This document shows, piece after piece, positions 1 to 7,233 of a DNA stretch of 22,293 nt. The DNA is from Deltaproteobacteria bacterium (GTDB lineage Bacteria > Desulfobacterota > Syntrophia > Syntrophales > UBA5619): positions 1 through 22,293 of the forward strand of contig JAPLJY010000105.1 of assembly GCA_026388345.1 (NCBI GenBank). The letters are read 5' to 3'. How positions within the stretch are numbered: the first letter of the stretch is position 1; every line of letters begins with the position of its first letter. The notes under the pieces were generated by a model. It worked only from the letters and a program-made list of their open reading frames with translations, made no database searches and was not told the origin of the DNA. Made by a program: the position numbers and the translations under genes.

Positions 1-51
1 CAGTCGCCTGACCTCCCGCATACTCATGACGATAATGTCCCTCCCGGCCAT
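1..51 (-). CDS. Transposase, N-terminal 17 residues only (partial)
   Basis: The minus strand from 51 reads MAGRDIIVMSMREVRRL and runs off the left edge. A purine-rich Shine-Dalgarno (GAAGGGGGG) lies five bases ahead of the ATG. As recalled from the family, this MS-x-x-E-x-x-RL type of N-terminus resembles ISNCY-like transposases, in which it precedes a helix-turn-helix region. The catalytic domain is not in the window, so neither activity nor intactness can be judged. The position just inside repeated terminal motifs supports the identification. Confidence 0.55.
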   Translation of the reverse strand, partial: MAGRDIIVMSMREVRRL

Positions 52-90
52 AATTACCCCCCTTCGTTAGGGAAAAATTACAGCCTTACA

Positions 91-134
91 TTAGGACATT
101 TCTACTTTGGTGATTTAGGACATTCTCATTTTGG
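91..134. repeat. Paired terminal repeats of the IS end
   Basis: Two 20-base units, 91-110 and 115-134, share TTAGGACATT at the start and TTTGG at the end, 24 bases apart start to start. They sit between the inferred IS edge and the transposase start, where transposase-binding repeats are expected. Confidence 0.7.
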
Positions 135-138
135 CGGG

Positions 139-168
139 ACAGAAAATTGAACCACAGAAAATTGAACC
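139..168. repeat. 15-bp tandem duplication beside the IS edge
   Basis: ACAGAAAATTGAACC occurs twice head to tail (139-153 and 154-168), followed by another ACAG. It abuts the inferred IS boundary. It may be part of the target site, the end of a second element, or a small slippage duplication. Confidence 0.7.
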
Positions 169-277
169 ACAGGATATCCGGGTCGACATCAGGTGGCGCC
201 GCCGGAAAGCCTGTGGTGAACGGGGAAAACAAACCCCCGTCCCGGCCGCAGCGGAAAAACCCGGTCCGCTCGACCCG

Positions 278-1255
278 TCAGGGGTTGACCGGATACTGCG
301 GCCGCCGGCCTTCCAGGACATCCAGGACGCCCTGGGCGACCATGATTGCCATGTTGTGCAGGCTCTCCTCCGTCATGGCGCCCAGATGCGAGGTCACGAT
401 GACGTCTTCCATATGCAGCAGCGGATTGCCCGGACGGGGCGGTTCCGGATCATAGACATCGATGGCCGCACCGGCGATCCGTTTGTCCCGCAACGCTTCG
501 ATGAGTGCCTTTTCGTCCACGATCGTGCCGCGCGCGGTGTTGATCAGGTAGGCTGTGGGTTTCATAAGGGCCAGGGTCCGTTCATTGATCAAGTGCCTTG
601 TCTCCGTGCCGCCGGAACAGTGCACATCCACAAAATCGCACTGGGGCAGCATCTCCTCCAGAGAAACCGCTTTCTGAACGCCGTAACCCGCAAGTGTTTC
701 CGCATCCACGTAGGGGTCATAGCCCAGCACGCGCATGTTGAAGGCCGCAATCATTTTTTTCGATACGGAGGAACCGATCCTCCCCACCCCGATGACGCCC
801 AGGGTTTTGCCCCAGATATCGGTGGTGATGAGCCCCTTCTGCCGCGCCATGATGGCCATGGTCACCGTGTCGCTGAGCAGTTCTTCCGACTGCATGGCGG
901 CATTGGCCTGGACGAGTTTCCGGAGGAGGGCGAGGATGAATCCGACCGCAAGCTCCGCAACGCTCTCCGTGTTGGCCGCCGGGGTATAGACGACCGGGAT
1001 CCCGAGATCGGCGGCGGCCTTGGTATCGACGGTATCGTAACCCACGCCGTGCCTGCCGATCACGGCGAGTTTCGGAGCGGCCTCCATGATCTGCCGTGTG
1101 ATCTTCGTGTTTCGCACCACGAGGGCATTGCAATCGCCGATCACCGCGAGTATGCCTTCAAGGTTTTGCGGCTGCGGATAGACCAGTTGTGCCTTTTGCG
1201 CCAGCATGGCCTCGCCGGCTTGATGGATGTGTTCGACCAGAAGAATCTTGTTCAT
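278..1255 (-). CDS. D-isomer-specific 2-hydroxyacid dehydrogenase (SerA-like)
   Basis: A 325-residue NAD-dependent dehydrogenase of the D-2-hydroxyacid/phosphoglycerate dehydrogenase family, expected in the cytoplasm to interconvert a 2-hydroxyacid and a 2-oxoacid. The nucleotide-binding loop GVGRIG is at residues 156-161, and an aspartate near 180 (GYDP) suggests NAD preference. The family triad is complete: Arg242 in NTARG, Glu271 in DPEPP and His290 in TSHLG. The C-terminal regulatory ACT domain of long SerA proteins is absent, so serine biosynthesis is not implied. The start at 1255 has GGGGAGA seven bases upstream; an in-frame ATG ten codons further up lacks such a site. It diverges from the transporter operon, and (S)-sulfolactate dehydrogenase SlcC is a known family member beside such transporters. 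The substrate is unknown. Confidence 0.88.
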   Translation of the reverse strand: MNKILLVEHIHQAGEAMLAQKAQLVYPQPQNLEGILAVIGDCNALVVRNTKITRQIMEAAPKLAVIGRHGVGYDTVDTKAAADLGIPVVYTPAANTESVAELAVGFILALLRKLVQANAAMQSEELLSDTVTMAIMARQKGLITTDIWGKTLGVIGVGRIGSSVSKKMIAAFNMRVLGYDPYVDAETLAGYGVQKAVSLEEMLPQCDFVDVHCSGGTETRHLINERTLALMKPTAYLINTARGTIVDEKALIEALRDKRIAGAAIDVYDPEPPRPGNPLLHMEDVIVTSHLGAMTEESLHNMAIMVAQGVLDVLEGRRPQYPVNP

Positions 1256-1352
1256 AACAAATCTCCCCATTTGAATTTTGTTCAAGCCTGAGCGGTTTAC
1301 TGAAAGCCATATCCCATTTTACGTTCCGCGGCAAGGGCGCGAAGACCCGGAG

Positions 1353-1380
1353 ATAATATTTTCTTGACAAGGCCGGGCAA
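1353..1380 (-). promoter_or_regulatory. Putative sigma70 promoter for the hydroxyacid dehydrogenase
   Basis: On the minus strand TTGCCC (1380-1375) is followed after 16 bases by TATTAT (1358-1353), about 100 bases ahead of the dehydrogenase start. It interleaves with the plus-strand promoter, so the two would compete for polymerase. Seen by eye only. Confidence 0.4.
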
Positions 1381-1392
1381 CTGATATATCAC
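1364..1392 (+). promoter_or_regulatory. Putative sigma70 promoter of the transporter operon
   Basis: TTGACA (1364-1369) matches the -35 consensus exactly. A TATCAC or overlapping TATATC around 1385-1392 could serve as -10, with a spacer of 15-17 bases. Transcription would start near 1400, giving a leader of about 165 bases before the binding-protein gene. Confidence 0.5.
1382..1391. promoter_or_regulatory. Palindrome TGATATATCA, candidate GntR operator
   Basis: A perfect 10-base palindrome overlaps the likely -10 of the plus-strand promoter. Its outer TGATAT is echoed by ATATCA at 1400-1405. GntR/FCD regulators commonly bind short palindromes in the regulatory region of their own operon. Assigning this site to the regulator encoded at 4521-5237 is inference. 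Confidence 0.4.
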
Positions 1393-1564
1393 ATATTGCA
1401 TATCAATTACCGGCGGCAATCACACCCGCAGGGTTATCCAGAAGGTGAGAGGGCAAACCATTCGTTGCAACCGTCTATCGTTTCATTCAAAAAGCAGGCA
1501 GCACATCGTAACCGTGTCGATCCCGGACGGCTCCGGGCGACCCCAAGCAAGGAGGGTACTGACG

Positions 1565-2518
1565 ATGAGAAGATGGAAATGGGCGTTTATCGTGGCTACG
1601 GCCTGTACAAGCATGCTCTGCGCACTGCCTATCGGCGCGCAGGATTTTCCCACCAAACCCATTGAAGTGGTTGTCGGCTATGCCCCTGGAGGCGGAACCG
1701 ACATGGTTTCCCGCGCCATCGCCGACGTGGCCGCTAAGTATCTCGGGCAGCCCCTGGTCGTCAACAACAAGCCGGGCGCCACCGGCATCATCGGCTCGCA
1801 GTATGTTTACAACGCGAAGCCGGACGGCTATACGCTCCTCGTGGCGGGGGGAAGCGAGACGGTCTCCGTGCCCCATTTCAAGAGCCTGCCGTTTAGCCCT
1901 ATCACCGATTTTGATCCCGTCATCCGTCTTATGGTCGAGCGTGTCGGGTTCTACGTGCGGACGGACAGCCCCTGGAAAACCATGAAGGATTTCATTGCTG
2001 ATGCGAAGCAGAATCCCGAAAAATACACGTACGGCACTGCGGGTGTCGGCGGTATCCACCATGCCGCTGTGCTCGTGACGGAAAAAAGGACGGGTATCCG
2101 CCTGATCAATGTGCCTCAAAAGGGAGGGGCTGAAAACCTGACCGCCCTCGCCGGCGGCCATGTGAACGTGGCGATGGCCTCGCCGAACGAAGCCTATGCG
2201 CTGGTCCAGGGGGGGCGGGTGCGCTGCCTGGCCCTGACGGCGCTGGAACGCTCTCCCACGGAGCCGAACGCGCCGACCATGCGCGAGCTGGGATACGACG
2301 TCTACATCGACAACCAGAAGGGGTTTGTGCTCAGAAAAGGCGTTCCCATGCCGATCCGGCAGAAGCTCCACGATGCGGTCAAGAAGGCCTGGGACGATCC
2401 GCAGTTCAAGGCCAGTGCGGAAAAACTGCAGTTAGAGCTGTCCTACCTCAACGGGGAAGATTTCCGGAAGGCCCTGAAGATTATGTATGATCAGATCGGC
2501 GATTCGGTGAAGAAATAA
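1565..2518 (+). CDS. Tripartite tricarboxylate transporter substrate-binding protein (Bug/TctC family)
   Basis: A 317-residue periplasmic receptor that captures a carboxylate and delivers it to the two membrane subunits encoded next. An N-terminal signal peptide (about 25 residues, ending near LPIGA-QDF) precedes the mature start FPTKPIEVVVGYAPGGGTD, the hallmark of the Bug family. The phrases NKPGATGIIGS and AGGHVNVAM are also typical. The start at 1565 is chosen because AGGAGG lies ten bases upstream and the signal peptide then begins properly; an in-frame start at 1445 would put 40 residues ahead of it. Length is normal for the family. The ligand cannot be read from sequence, since Bug proteins bind very diverse acids. 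Confidence 0.93.
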   Translation: MRRWKWAFIVATACTSMLCALPIGAQDFPTKPIEVVVGYAPGGGTDMVSRAIADVAAKYLGQPLVVNNKPGATGIIGSQYVYNAKPDGYTLLVAGGSETVSVPHFKSLPFSPITDFDPVIRLMVERVGFYVRTDSPWKTMKDFIADAKQNPEKYTYGTAGVGGIHHAAVLVTEKRTGIRLINVPQKGGAENLTALAGGHVNVAMASPNEAYALVQGGRVRCLALTALERSPTEPNAPTMRELGYDVYIDNQKGFVLRKGVPMPIRQKLHDAVKKAWDDPQFKASAEKLQLELSYLNGEDFRKALKIMYDQIGDSVKK

Positions 2519-2542
2519 CCGATTGCATCGGGGGCATTGCAC

Positions 2543-2992
2543 ATGAAATTTGATCGCATTCTCGGCGTGGGAGCCGTGATCCTGGCGATTCCGGTCGGCA
2601 TAGCCTCGTGGGGATTCGGGGTGGGAATCCCCAAATCCCCCGGCGCCGGCTTCTGGCCGCTGTTGATCGCCCTGGTGATGTTCGGTCTGGGCGTGTCGCT
2701 CATCCTGCGTCCGACGCCCGACGCAATGTCGGCGGCCGAGGAGTCGCGCTGGGGAAGATTTGTCATCTCGCTCGGGACGCTGGCCTTTTATGTGGTCGCT
2801 CTGGAACCTCTCGGCTACCTGCTGGCGACCGTCGTGATGCTCTTTGTCCAGCTTCGCTGGGTGGAGAGCCGCTCCTGGAAGTCGAGCGCCGTAATCGCGG
2901 TCCTGACGGCGGTCGTCTCGCTTGTCCTATTCAGGGTTCTGCTCAAGGTTTCCCTGCCTTTGGGCGTGATACCGCTGCCCAGGGGCTGGTAA
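2543..2992 (+). CDS. Tripartite tricarboxylate transporter small membrane subunit (TctB)
   Basis: A 149-residue inner-membrane protein with about four hydrophobic segments (roughly residues 7-25, 37-57, 77-108 in two spans, and 115-140). The sequence around PKSPGAGFWPLLIALVMFGLG is typical of TctB. It pairs with the large subunit encoded 26 bases downstream. The ATG at 2543 is preferred over a TTG two codons earlier; a G-rich stretch (2530-2534) eight bases ahead can act as ribosome site. Family membership rests on size, topology and position between tctC- and tctA-like genes. Confidence 0.88.
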   Translation: MKFDRILGVGAVILAIPVGIASWGFGVGIPKSPGAGFWPLLIALVMFGLGVSLILRPTPDAMSAAEESRWGRFVISLGTLAFYVVALEPLGYLLATVVMLFVQLRWVESRSWKSSAVIAVLTAVVSLVLFRVLLKVSLPLGVIPLPRGW

Positions 2993-3018
2993 GGGCGAGA
3001 CAGAATTAAGGAGTGACT

Positions 3019-4524
3019 TTGGATACCATCGGCGCTTTGTTCCACGGTTTTGCCATCGCCCTGACGCCCGGGAACCTCCTGGCTGTGTTCCTGGGGGCCT
3101 TCATCGGCACGGTGATCGGCGTTCTGCCGGGCCTGGGGCCCACGGCCACCCTCGCCCTCCTGCTGCCGATCACTGTGGGCATGAACATGGTCACGGCCCT
3201 GATCATGATGGCCGGGATCTATTACGGGGCGATGTACGGGGGATCGACGACCTCCATCCTCGTCAACATCCCGGGCGAGGCCGCCTCGGTCGTCACCTGT
3301 ATCGATGGCTACCAGATGGCCCGGCAGGGCCGCGCGGGTCCGGCGCTCGGGATGTCGGCCTTCGGTTCGTTCATCGGCGGCACGATCAGCGTCGTGGCAG
3401 TGATGCTGATCTCCCCGTTTCTGGCCGAGACGGCCTTGAAATTCGGGGCGCCGGAGATGTTCGCGCTGCTCTTTTTTGCCTTTACCTGCATCGGCGGGCT
3501 GACCGGGAAATCCAGAGCCCAGGGCCTCCTCATGGCCTGCGTCGGGCTGCTGCTGGGGGCGATCGGGACCGACGACATCCATGGCGTTGACCGCTTTGTC
3601 TTCGGGATCCTGTACCTCCAGGACGGCATCGGCCTGGTGCCTTTGGCCATGGGGATCTTCGGCCTCGGCGAGATTCTCTACAACATCGAGAAGCGGGAGG
3701 AGCAGGGGGCCATCCTCGAAACCCCCAAGAGCCTCCTGCCGACGCTCTCGGACTGGAAGAGATCGGCTTTTCCCATCGTGCGGGGCAGCTTCCTCGGGTT
3801 CGGAATCGGGATCATCCCGGGCGGCATGCCGGCCATAGCGTCGCTCATGAGCTATGCGCTCGAAAAAAGGGTTGCCAAGCACCCCGAGGAGTTCGGGCAT
3901 GGGGCCATCGAGGGGGTGGCGGGCCCGGAGACGGCGAATAATGCCGCCACCGCCGGGGGCTTCGTGCCGCTTTTGACGCTCGGCATTCCCACCAACAGCG
4001 TGCTTGCCCTGATGCTGGCGGCGATGATGCTCCACGGGGTCACGCCGGGGCCGCTGCTGCTGCTGAAGTGGCCGGACGTCTTCTGGGGCGTGATCGCCAG
4101 CATGTACATCGGCAACGTCATGCTCATCATATTGAATGTGCCCCTGATCGGCCTCTTCGTGCAGCTTCTCAAGGTCCCCTACGGGATCCTCTCCCCCCTG
4201 ATCATCATGTTCATTGTTCTCGGGGCGTACGCCCTGAATAACAGCGTCAACGATCTGCTGGCGACGATCCTGTTCGGCCTGATGGGATACCTGATGAAGC
4301 GTTTCGGAATCGATCCGGCGCCCCTGATTCTGGCCTTCGTGCTCGGACCGATGCTGGAGAACAATTTGAGCAAGGCCCTGATCATGTCCCATACGGGCAG
4401 CCCGCTCTACTTCTTTTCGCGGCCCATCGCGGGCACACTGCTTTCTTTGGCTCTGCTGGTTCTGGCCTATCCGATGGTTTTATGGGTCTGGCGACGGGCA
4501 ACAGGTCGGCGGAAGGCGTTATGA
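3019..4524 (+). CDS. Tripartite tricarboxylate transporter large permease (TctA)
   Basis: A 501-residue inner-membrane protein with about a dozen hydrophobic segments, the translocation subunit of the secondary transporter. The N-terminal half has the conserved GVLPGLGPTATLALLLP segment followed by YYGAMYGGSTTSILVNIPGE, both diagnostic of TctA, and GYQMARQGRAGPALG. TTG at 3019 is chosen because AAGGAG (3008-3013) sits five bases upstream; the GTG at 3013 overlaps that site and would leave no spacing. The gene ends inside the start region of the GntR regulator (ATGA overlap at 4521-4524), indicating translational coupling. Confidence 0.94.
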   Translation: MDTIGALFHGFAIALTPGNLLAVFLGAFIGTVIGVLPGLGPTATLALLLPITVGMNMVTALIMMAGIYYGAMYGGSTTSILVNIPGEAASVVTCIDGYQMARQGRAGPALGMSAFGSFIGGTISVVAVMLISPFLAETALKFGAPEMFALLFFAFTCIGGLTGKSRAQGLLMACVGLLLGAIGTDDIHGVDRFVFGILYLQDGIGLVPLAMGIFGLGEILYNIEKREEQGAILETPKSLLPTLSDWKRSAFPIVRGSFLGFGIGIIPGGMPAIASLMSYALEKRVAKHPEEFGHGAIEGVAGPETANNAATAGGFVPLLTLGIPTNSVLALMLAAMMLHGVTPGPLLLLKWPDVFWGVIASMYIGNVMLIILNVPLIGLFVQLLKVPYGILSPLIIMFIVLGAYALNNSVNDLLATILFGLMGYLMKRFGIDPAPLILAFVLGPMLENNLSKALIMSHTGSPLYFFSRPIAGTLLSLALLVLAYPMVLWVWRRATGRRKAL

Positions 4525-5237
4525 AATACTCTATTGACGGAGGTCGTATGCCTCAGGGAAATTTGAATCTGGAAAAACTGCTTCCCGCCCCTTCTCTCAA
4601 AGAGATGGCCCTGTCGATCATCAAGGAGGCCGTGCTCTCGAAGAAACTGGAGCCGGAGAAGATGTATACGGAAGCCGCCCTGACGAATGAACTGGGGATC
4701 TCCAGAACCCCGGTCCGGGAAGCGCTCATCCATCTTGCCTCACGGGGGTTGATTGTCTACTACCCCCGGAAGGGCTTCCAAATCAAATCTATGACGGAAA
4801 AGGATGTCCGGGATCTTTTCGAATTGCGGCTGGCGCTGGAATTGACCGTCATCCGTCACATCACTCCCAATCTTACGGAGAAATCCCTGGAGGAAATCGA
4901 AAAGGTCTGGAATCAATACCTGAAGGTGGTGCAAACCGGAGACCCGGTTGAGTTTATTCACGCAAACCGGGATTTTCACATATACCTTGCACAACTGACG
5001 GAGAACTCTTACCTGATCAATGCCCTGGATGAAATCCGGGATCTGACCGACCTTGCCGGCGTCCGCAGCCTCGAGGTCGATTCCCGCACCCTTGAGGCCA
5101 CCGCGGAACACGAGAGGATCTTTGTTGAACTGAAGCAGCGGTCGCTGGACGGGGCTTTACGGCAGATGGAGGCCCACATTCGCACCACGGAGGAAAGGGT
5201 TTTGACCAGGATTCGAAAAGCCAAGGCCCCTACATGA
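4521..5237 (+). CDS. GntR-family regulator with FCD ligand domain
   Basis: A 238-residue transcription factor of the FadR/FCD branch. The N-terminal winged helix includes TEAALTNELGISRTPVREAL, with the signature SRTPVREAL. The C-terminal all-helical FCD domain shows likely metal or ligand residues in NRDFH, AEHERI and EAHI. FCD domains usually sense small carboxylates or acyl compounds, so the ligand is probably the transported substrate or an intermediate. The ATG at 4521 overlaps the tctA stop and has GGAAGG four bases upstream; ATG 4548, with GGAGG equally close, is a nearly equal alternative that loses nine residues. Being inside the operon, it likely autoregulates it through the upstream palindrome. 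Confidence 0.9.
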   Translation: MKYSIDGGRMPQGNLNLEKLLPAPSLKEMALSIIKEAVLSKKLEPEKMYTEAALTNELGISRTPVREALIHLASRGLIVYYPRKGFQIKSMTEKDVRDLFELRLALELTVIRHITPNLTEKSLEEIEKVWNQYLKVVQTGDPVEFIHANRDFHIYLAQLTENSYLINALDEIRDLTDLAGVRSLEVDSRTLEATAEHERIFVELKQRSLDGALRQMEAHIRTTEERVLTRIRKAKAPT

Positions 5238-5295
5238 GGGAAAACATCAACGATCGAATGCGATCAATTCTATGGTAAATTCGGGAGGAATAAAG

Positions 5296-6081
5296 ATGGA
5301 ATTCAAGAAGAACAGACTGAGGGAAAAGATCAAGGGGGGTGAGATCGCCCTTGGAACGGCAATGTACAGCTTCAGTCCGGCGATCATGGAAGTGGCCGGG
5401 TATACGGGATTGGATTTTTGCCGGATTGATAACGAGCACGCCTGGCGTCAGGATGAAAGCGCGGAGAACGTGATTCGAGCGGCGCTCCTGTCGGGGATCG
5501 TCCCCCTGCTCCGGGTGGACCGGGACAACCCCTTTCTGGTCCGAAAGGCGCTCGAGGCGGGCGCCGGCGGTGTGATCGTTCCCCATGTCCATGACCGGAA
5601 GGATGCCGAGGCGATCGTCCAGGCGGCCAAATTCCCGCCGTTCGGCAAAAGGGGATACGGCGGGCTCTGCCTCTCCGGACAGTGGGGGGTCAACGGCGGA
5701 ACGGAGTGGATGGAATGGAGCAACGCCGAGACCCTGGTTATTCCGATGATCGAGGATATCTCGGCGATGGACCATATCGATGCGATCCTGGCGACCGAGG
5801 GGGTGGATGCCGTCTTTTTCGGCCCGGCCGATTTCAGCGTATCCCTCGGCCTTCCGCTGCAGACGGGGCATGAGAAGGTGATCGGCAACCTGCGCAAAAC
5901 GATCGAGGCGGCCGACAAACACGGAAAGTTCGTGATCTATCCCGGCGCGGGATTCCCGCAGTGGGAAACGGTCCACAAGGCGAAGGAGCTCGGGGTCAAG
6001 GCCATCGAACTCGGCCATGACGTCACGATCCTGAAGGCCGTCTGGGCCAAGACGATCCAGGCGATGAAGCAGGCCGGGTAA
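5296..6081 (+). CDS. HpcH/HpaI-family class II aldolase (first copy)
   Basis: A 261-residue TIM-barrel aldolase of the family that cleaves 4-hydroxy-2-oxoacids to pyruvate, or a related oxoacid, plus an aldehyde. Key residues by analogy with HpaI and 2-dehydro-3-deoxyglucarate aldolase are present: His48 in DNEHAW, Arg73 in LLRVDRDNP, metal ligand Glu153 in MIEDIS and metal ligand Asp179 in FFGPADFS. A Shine-Dalgarno GGGAGGAA precedes ATG 5296; an in-frame ATG at 5272 lacks one. The gene lies 58 bases after the regulator and 61 before the Ldh2 gene. The second aldolase at 8191 shares this layout but is clearly diverged, so the two may differ in substrate. The specific substrate is not determined. 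Confidence 0.9.
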   Translation: MEFKKNRLREKIKGGEIALGTAMYSFSPAIMEVAGYTGLDFCRIDNEHAWRQDESAENVIRAALLSGIVPLLRVDRDNPFLVRKALEAGAGGVIVPHVHDRKDAEAIVQAAKFPPFGKRGYGGLCLSGQWGVNGGTEWMEWSNAETLVIPMIEDISAMDHIDAILATEGVDAVFFGPADFSVSLGLPLQTGHEKVIGNLRKTIEAADKHGKFVIYPGAGFPQWETVHKAKELGVKAIELGHDVTILKAVWAKTIQAMKQAG

Positions 6082-6142
6082 AGGGGGCTCTTGCCGGCCG
6101 CGGGGAATGCGCCGGTTTGATGAATATAGAAAGGATATCGCA

Positions 6143-7204
6143 ATGGAAATGAAAGAGACACGGCTCATCCCGGTGCCGGCATTAAGGGAATTTTCAATAA
6201 AATCATTTGCAAAATCGGGACTTCCGAAGAAATATGCGGAATGGATGTCGGACACGCTCATCCAGTCCGAATTGAGGGGCGTCGGGTCCCACGGGATCAT
6301 CCGGCTGCCTTTTTATTGCCAGCGGCTGCTCGTCAAAGGATCCAACCCGAAGCCGAAGGTGAAGGTCGTCAAGAGCAAGCCCTCCATGCTCCTGATCGAC
6401 GGGGACAACGGTCTCGGCCAGATCATCGGCATCAAGGCGATGGAGATGGTCATCAAGCGGGCCAAAAGGCAGGGGGTCTGTTTTGCCGGGGTGCGCAACA
6501 GTTGCCATTTCGGCATGACCTCCTATTACCCGATGATGGCCCTCAAGGAGGGGATGATCGGCCTGGCCGGTTCCAACACGGCGACCGTCATGGCCCCCTG
6601 GGGCGGCGGCAAATCCGCCATCGGGAACAACCCTCTGGCCATCACCGTTCCGACGGGAAAACCCTACCCCCTCGTCCTGGACATGGCGATGAGCGTGGTT
6701 TCGGGGGGGAAGGTCCGCCTGGAGGCCCTCAAGGGGACCAAAATCCCCCTCGGCTGGATCCTCGATGAGAAGGGACGCCCGACGGACAATCCCGCGGACA
6801 TGTTTCCCAACGGGACCCTGCTGCCCATGGGGTACAAGGGATTCGGCCTGGCGATCATGATTGAAATCCTCTCCGGGATCCTGACCCAGGCGGCCATCCT
6901 CAAGGAGATCAAACTCTGGTTCGACAAGCCCGACGAGCCCGTGAACCTCGGCCATTTCTTCATGGCCTTCGATATCGGGGCCTTCCTCTCCATAGATTCG
7001 TTCAAGCAGCGGGTGGACGGGCTGATCGACGAGCTGAAGGCTTCTCCGCCCATGGCGGGGTCTGCGGGCGTATTCATGCCCGGAGAGATGGAGTACATCA
7101 GCGAGCAGAAGATGCTGAAGAGCGGCATTCCGGTTTCCCGGGGGGTGATCAAGACCTTGGATGACTTCGCGGACAGGGTCGGCATTGCGCAGGTGCCGCG
7201 CTGA
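6143..7204 (+). CDS. Ldh2/malate-type NAD(P)-dependent 2-hydroxyacid dehydrogenase
   Basis: A 353-residue member of the Ldh2 family (malate/L-lactate dehydrogenase, 2,3-diketogulonate reductase, ureidoglycolate dehydrogenase, (R)-sulfolactate dehydrogenase ComC). The family phrase ELRGVGSHGIIRLPFY near residues 40-55, the NSCHFGMTSYY segment and GGKSAIGNNPLAI are present, followed by IPLGWILDEKGRPT and MGYKGFGLAIMIEIL. AAGGA lies seven bases before ATG 6143; an in-frame ATG at 6107 without a clear site would add twelve residues. Length is normal. This fold is unrelated to the D-2-hydroxyacid dehydrogenase at 278-1255 and usually acts on the opposite stereochemistry, so together they could oxidise both enantiomers of one substrate. 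The substrate is not determined. Confidence 0.88.
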   Translation: MEMKETRLIPVPALREFSIKSFAKSGLPKKYAEWMSDTLIQSELRGVGSHGIIRLPFYCQRLLVKGSNPKPKVKVVKSKPSMLLIDGDNGLGQIIGIKAMEMVIKRAKRQGVCFAGVRNSCHFGMTSYYPMMALKEGMIGLAGSNTATVMAPWGGGKSAIGNNPLAITVPTGKPYPLVLDMAMSVVSGGKVRLEALKGTKIPLGWILDEKGRPTDNPADMFPNGTLLPMGYKGFGLAIMIEILSGILTQAAILKEIKLWFDKPDEPVNLGHFFMAFDIGAFLSIDSFKQRVDGLIDELKASPPMAGSAGVFMPGEMEYISEQKMLKSGIPVSRGVIKTLDDFADRVGIAQVPR

Positions 7205-7233
7205 TTTTCCGGTCCATAAAGGGGGAGGGCGAC

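Larger units (their letters stand above)
1..141 (-). mobile_element. Outer end of an insertion sequence (cut by window edge)
   Basis: The minus strand reads from a terminal TGTCCCGCC at 141 inward through two similar 20-base repeats (91-110 and 115-134) to a transposase start at 51. Repeated motifs inside the end, ahead of a transposase gene reading inward, are typical of transposase-binding sites at IS termini. The encoded N-terminus resembles ISNCY-type helix-turn-helix transposases; IS21-like elements also have repeated termini, so the family is not certain. The outer boundary at 141 is inferred from the TG start. The other end lies outside the window, so the target duplication cannot be checked. 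Confidence 0.65.

Noticed and set aside
131..1291. Long plus-strand frame opposite the hydroxyacid dehydrogenase (386 codons)
   Set aside because: It is the antisense of a gene with a complete family triad, has no recognisable motif, and arises from high GC at third positions.
2815..4392. 525-codon minus-strand frame opposite tctB/tctA
   Set aside because: Composition is dominated by His, Arg, Asp and Gln as expected of an antisense shadow; the plus strand encodes clear transporter subunits.
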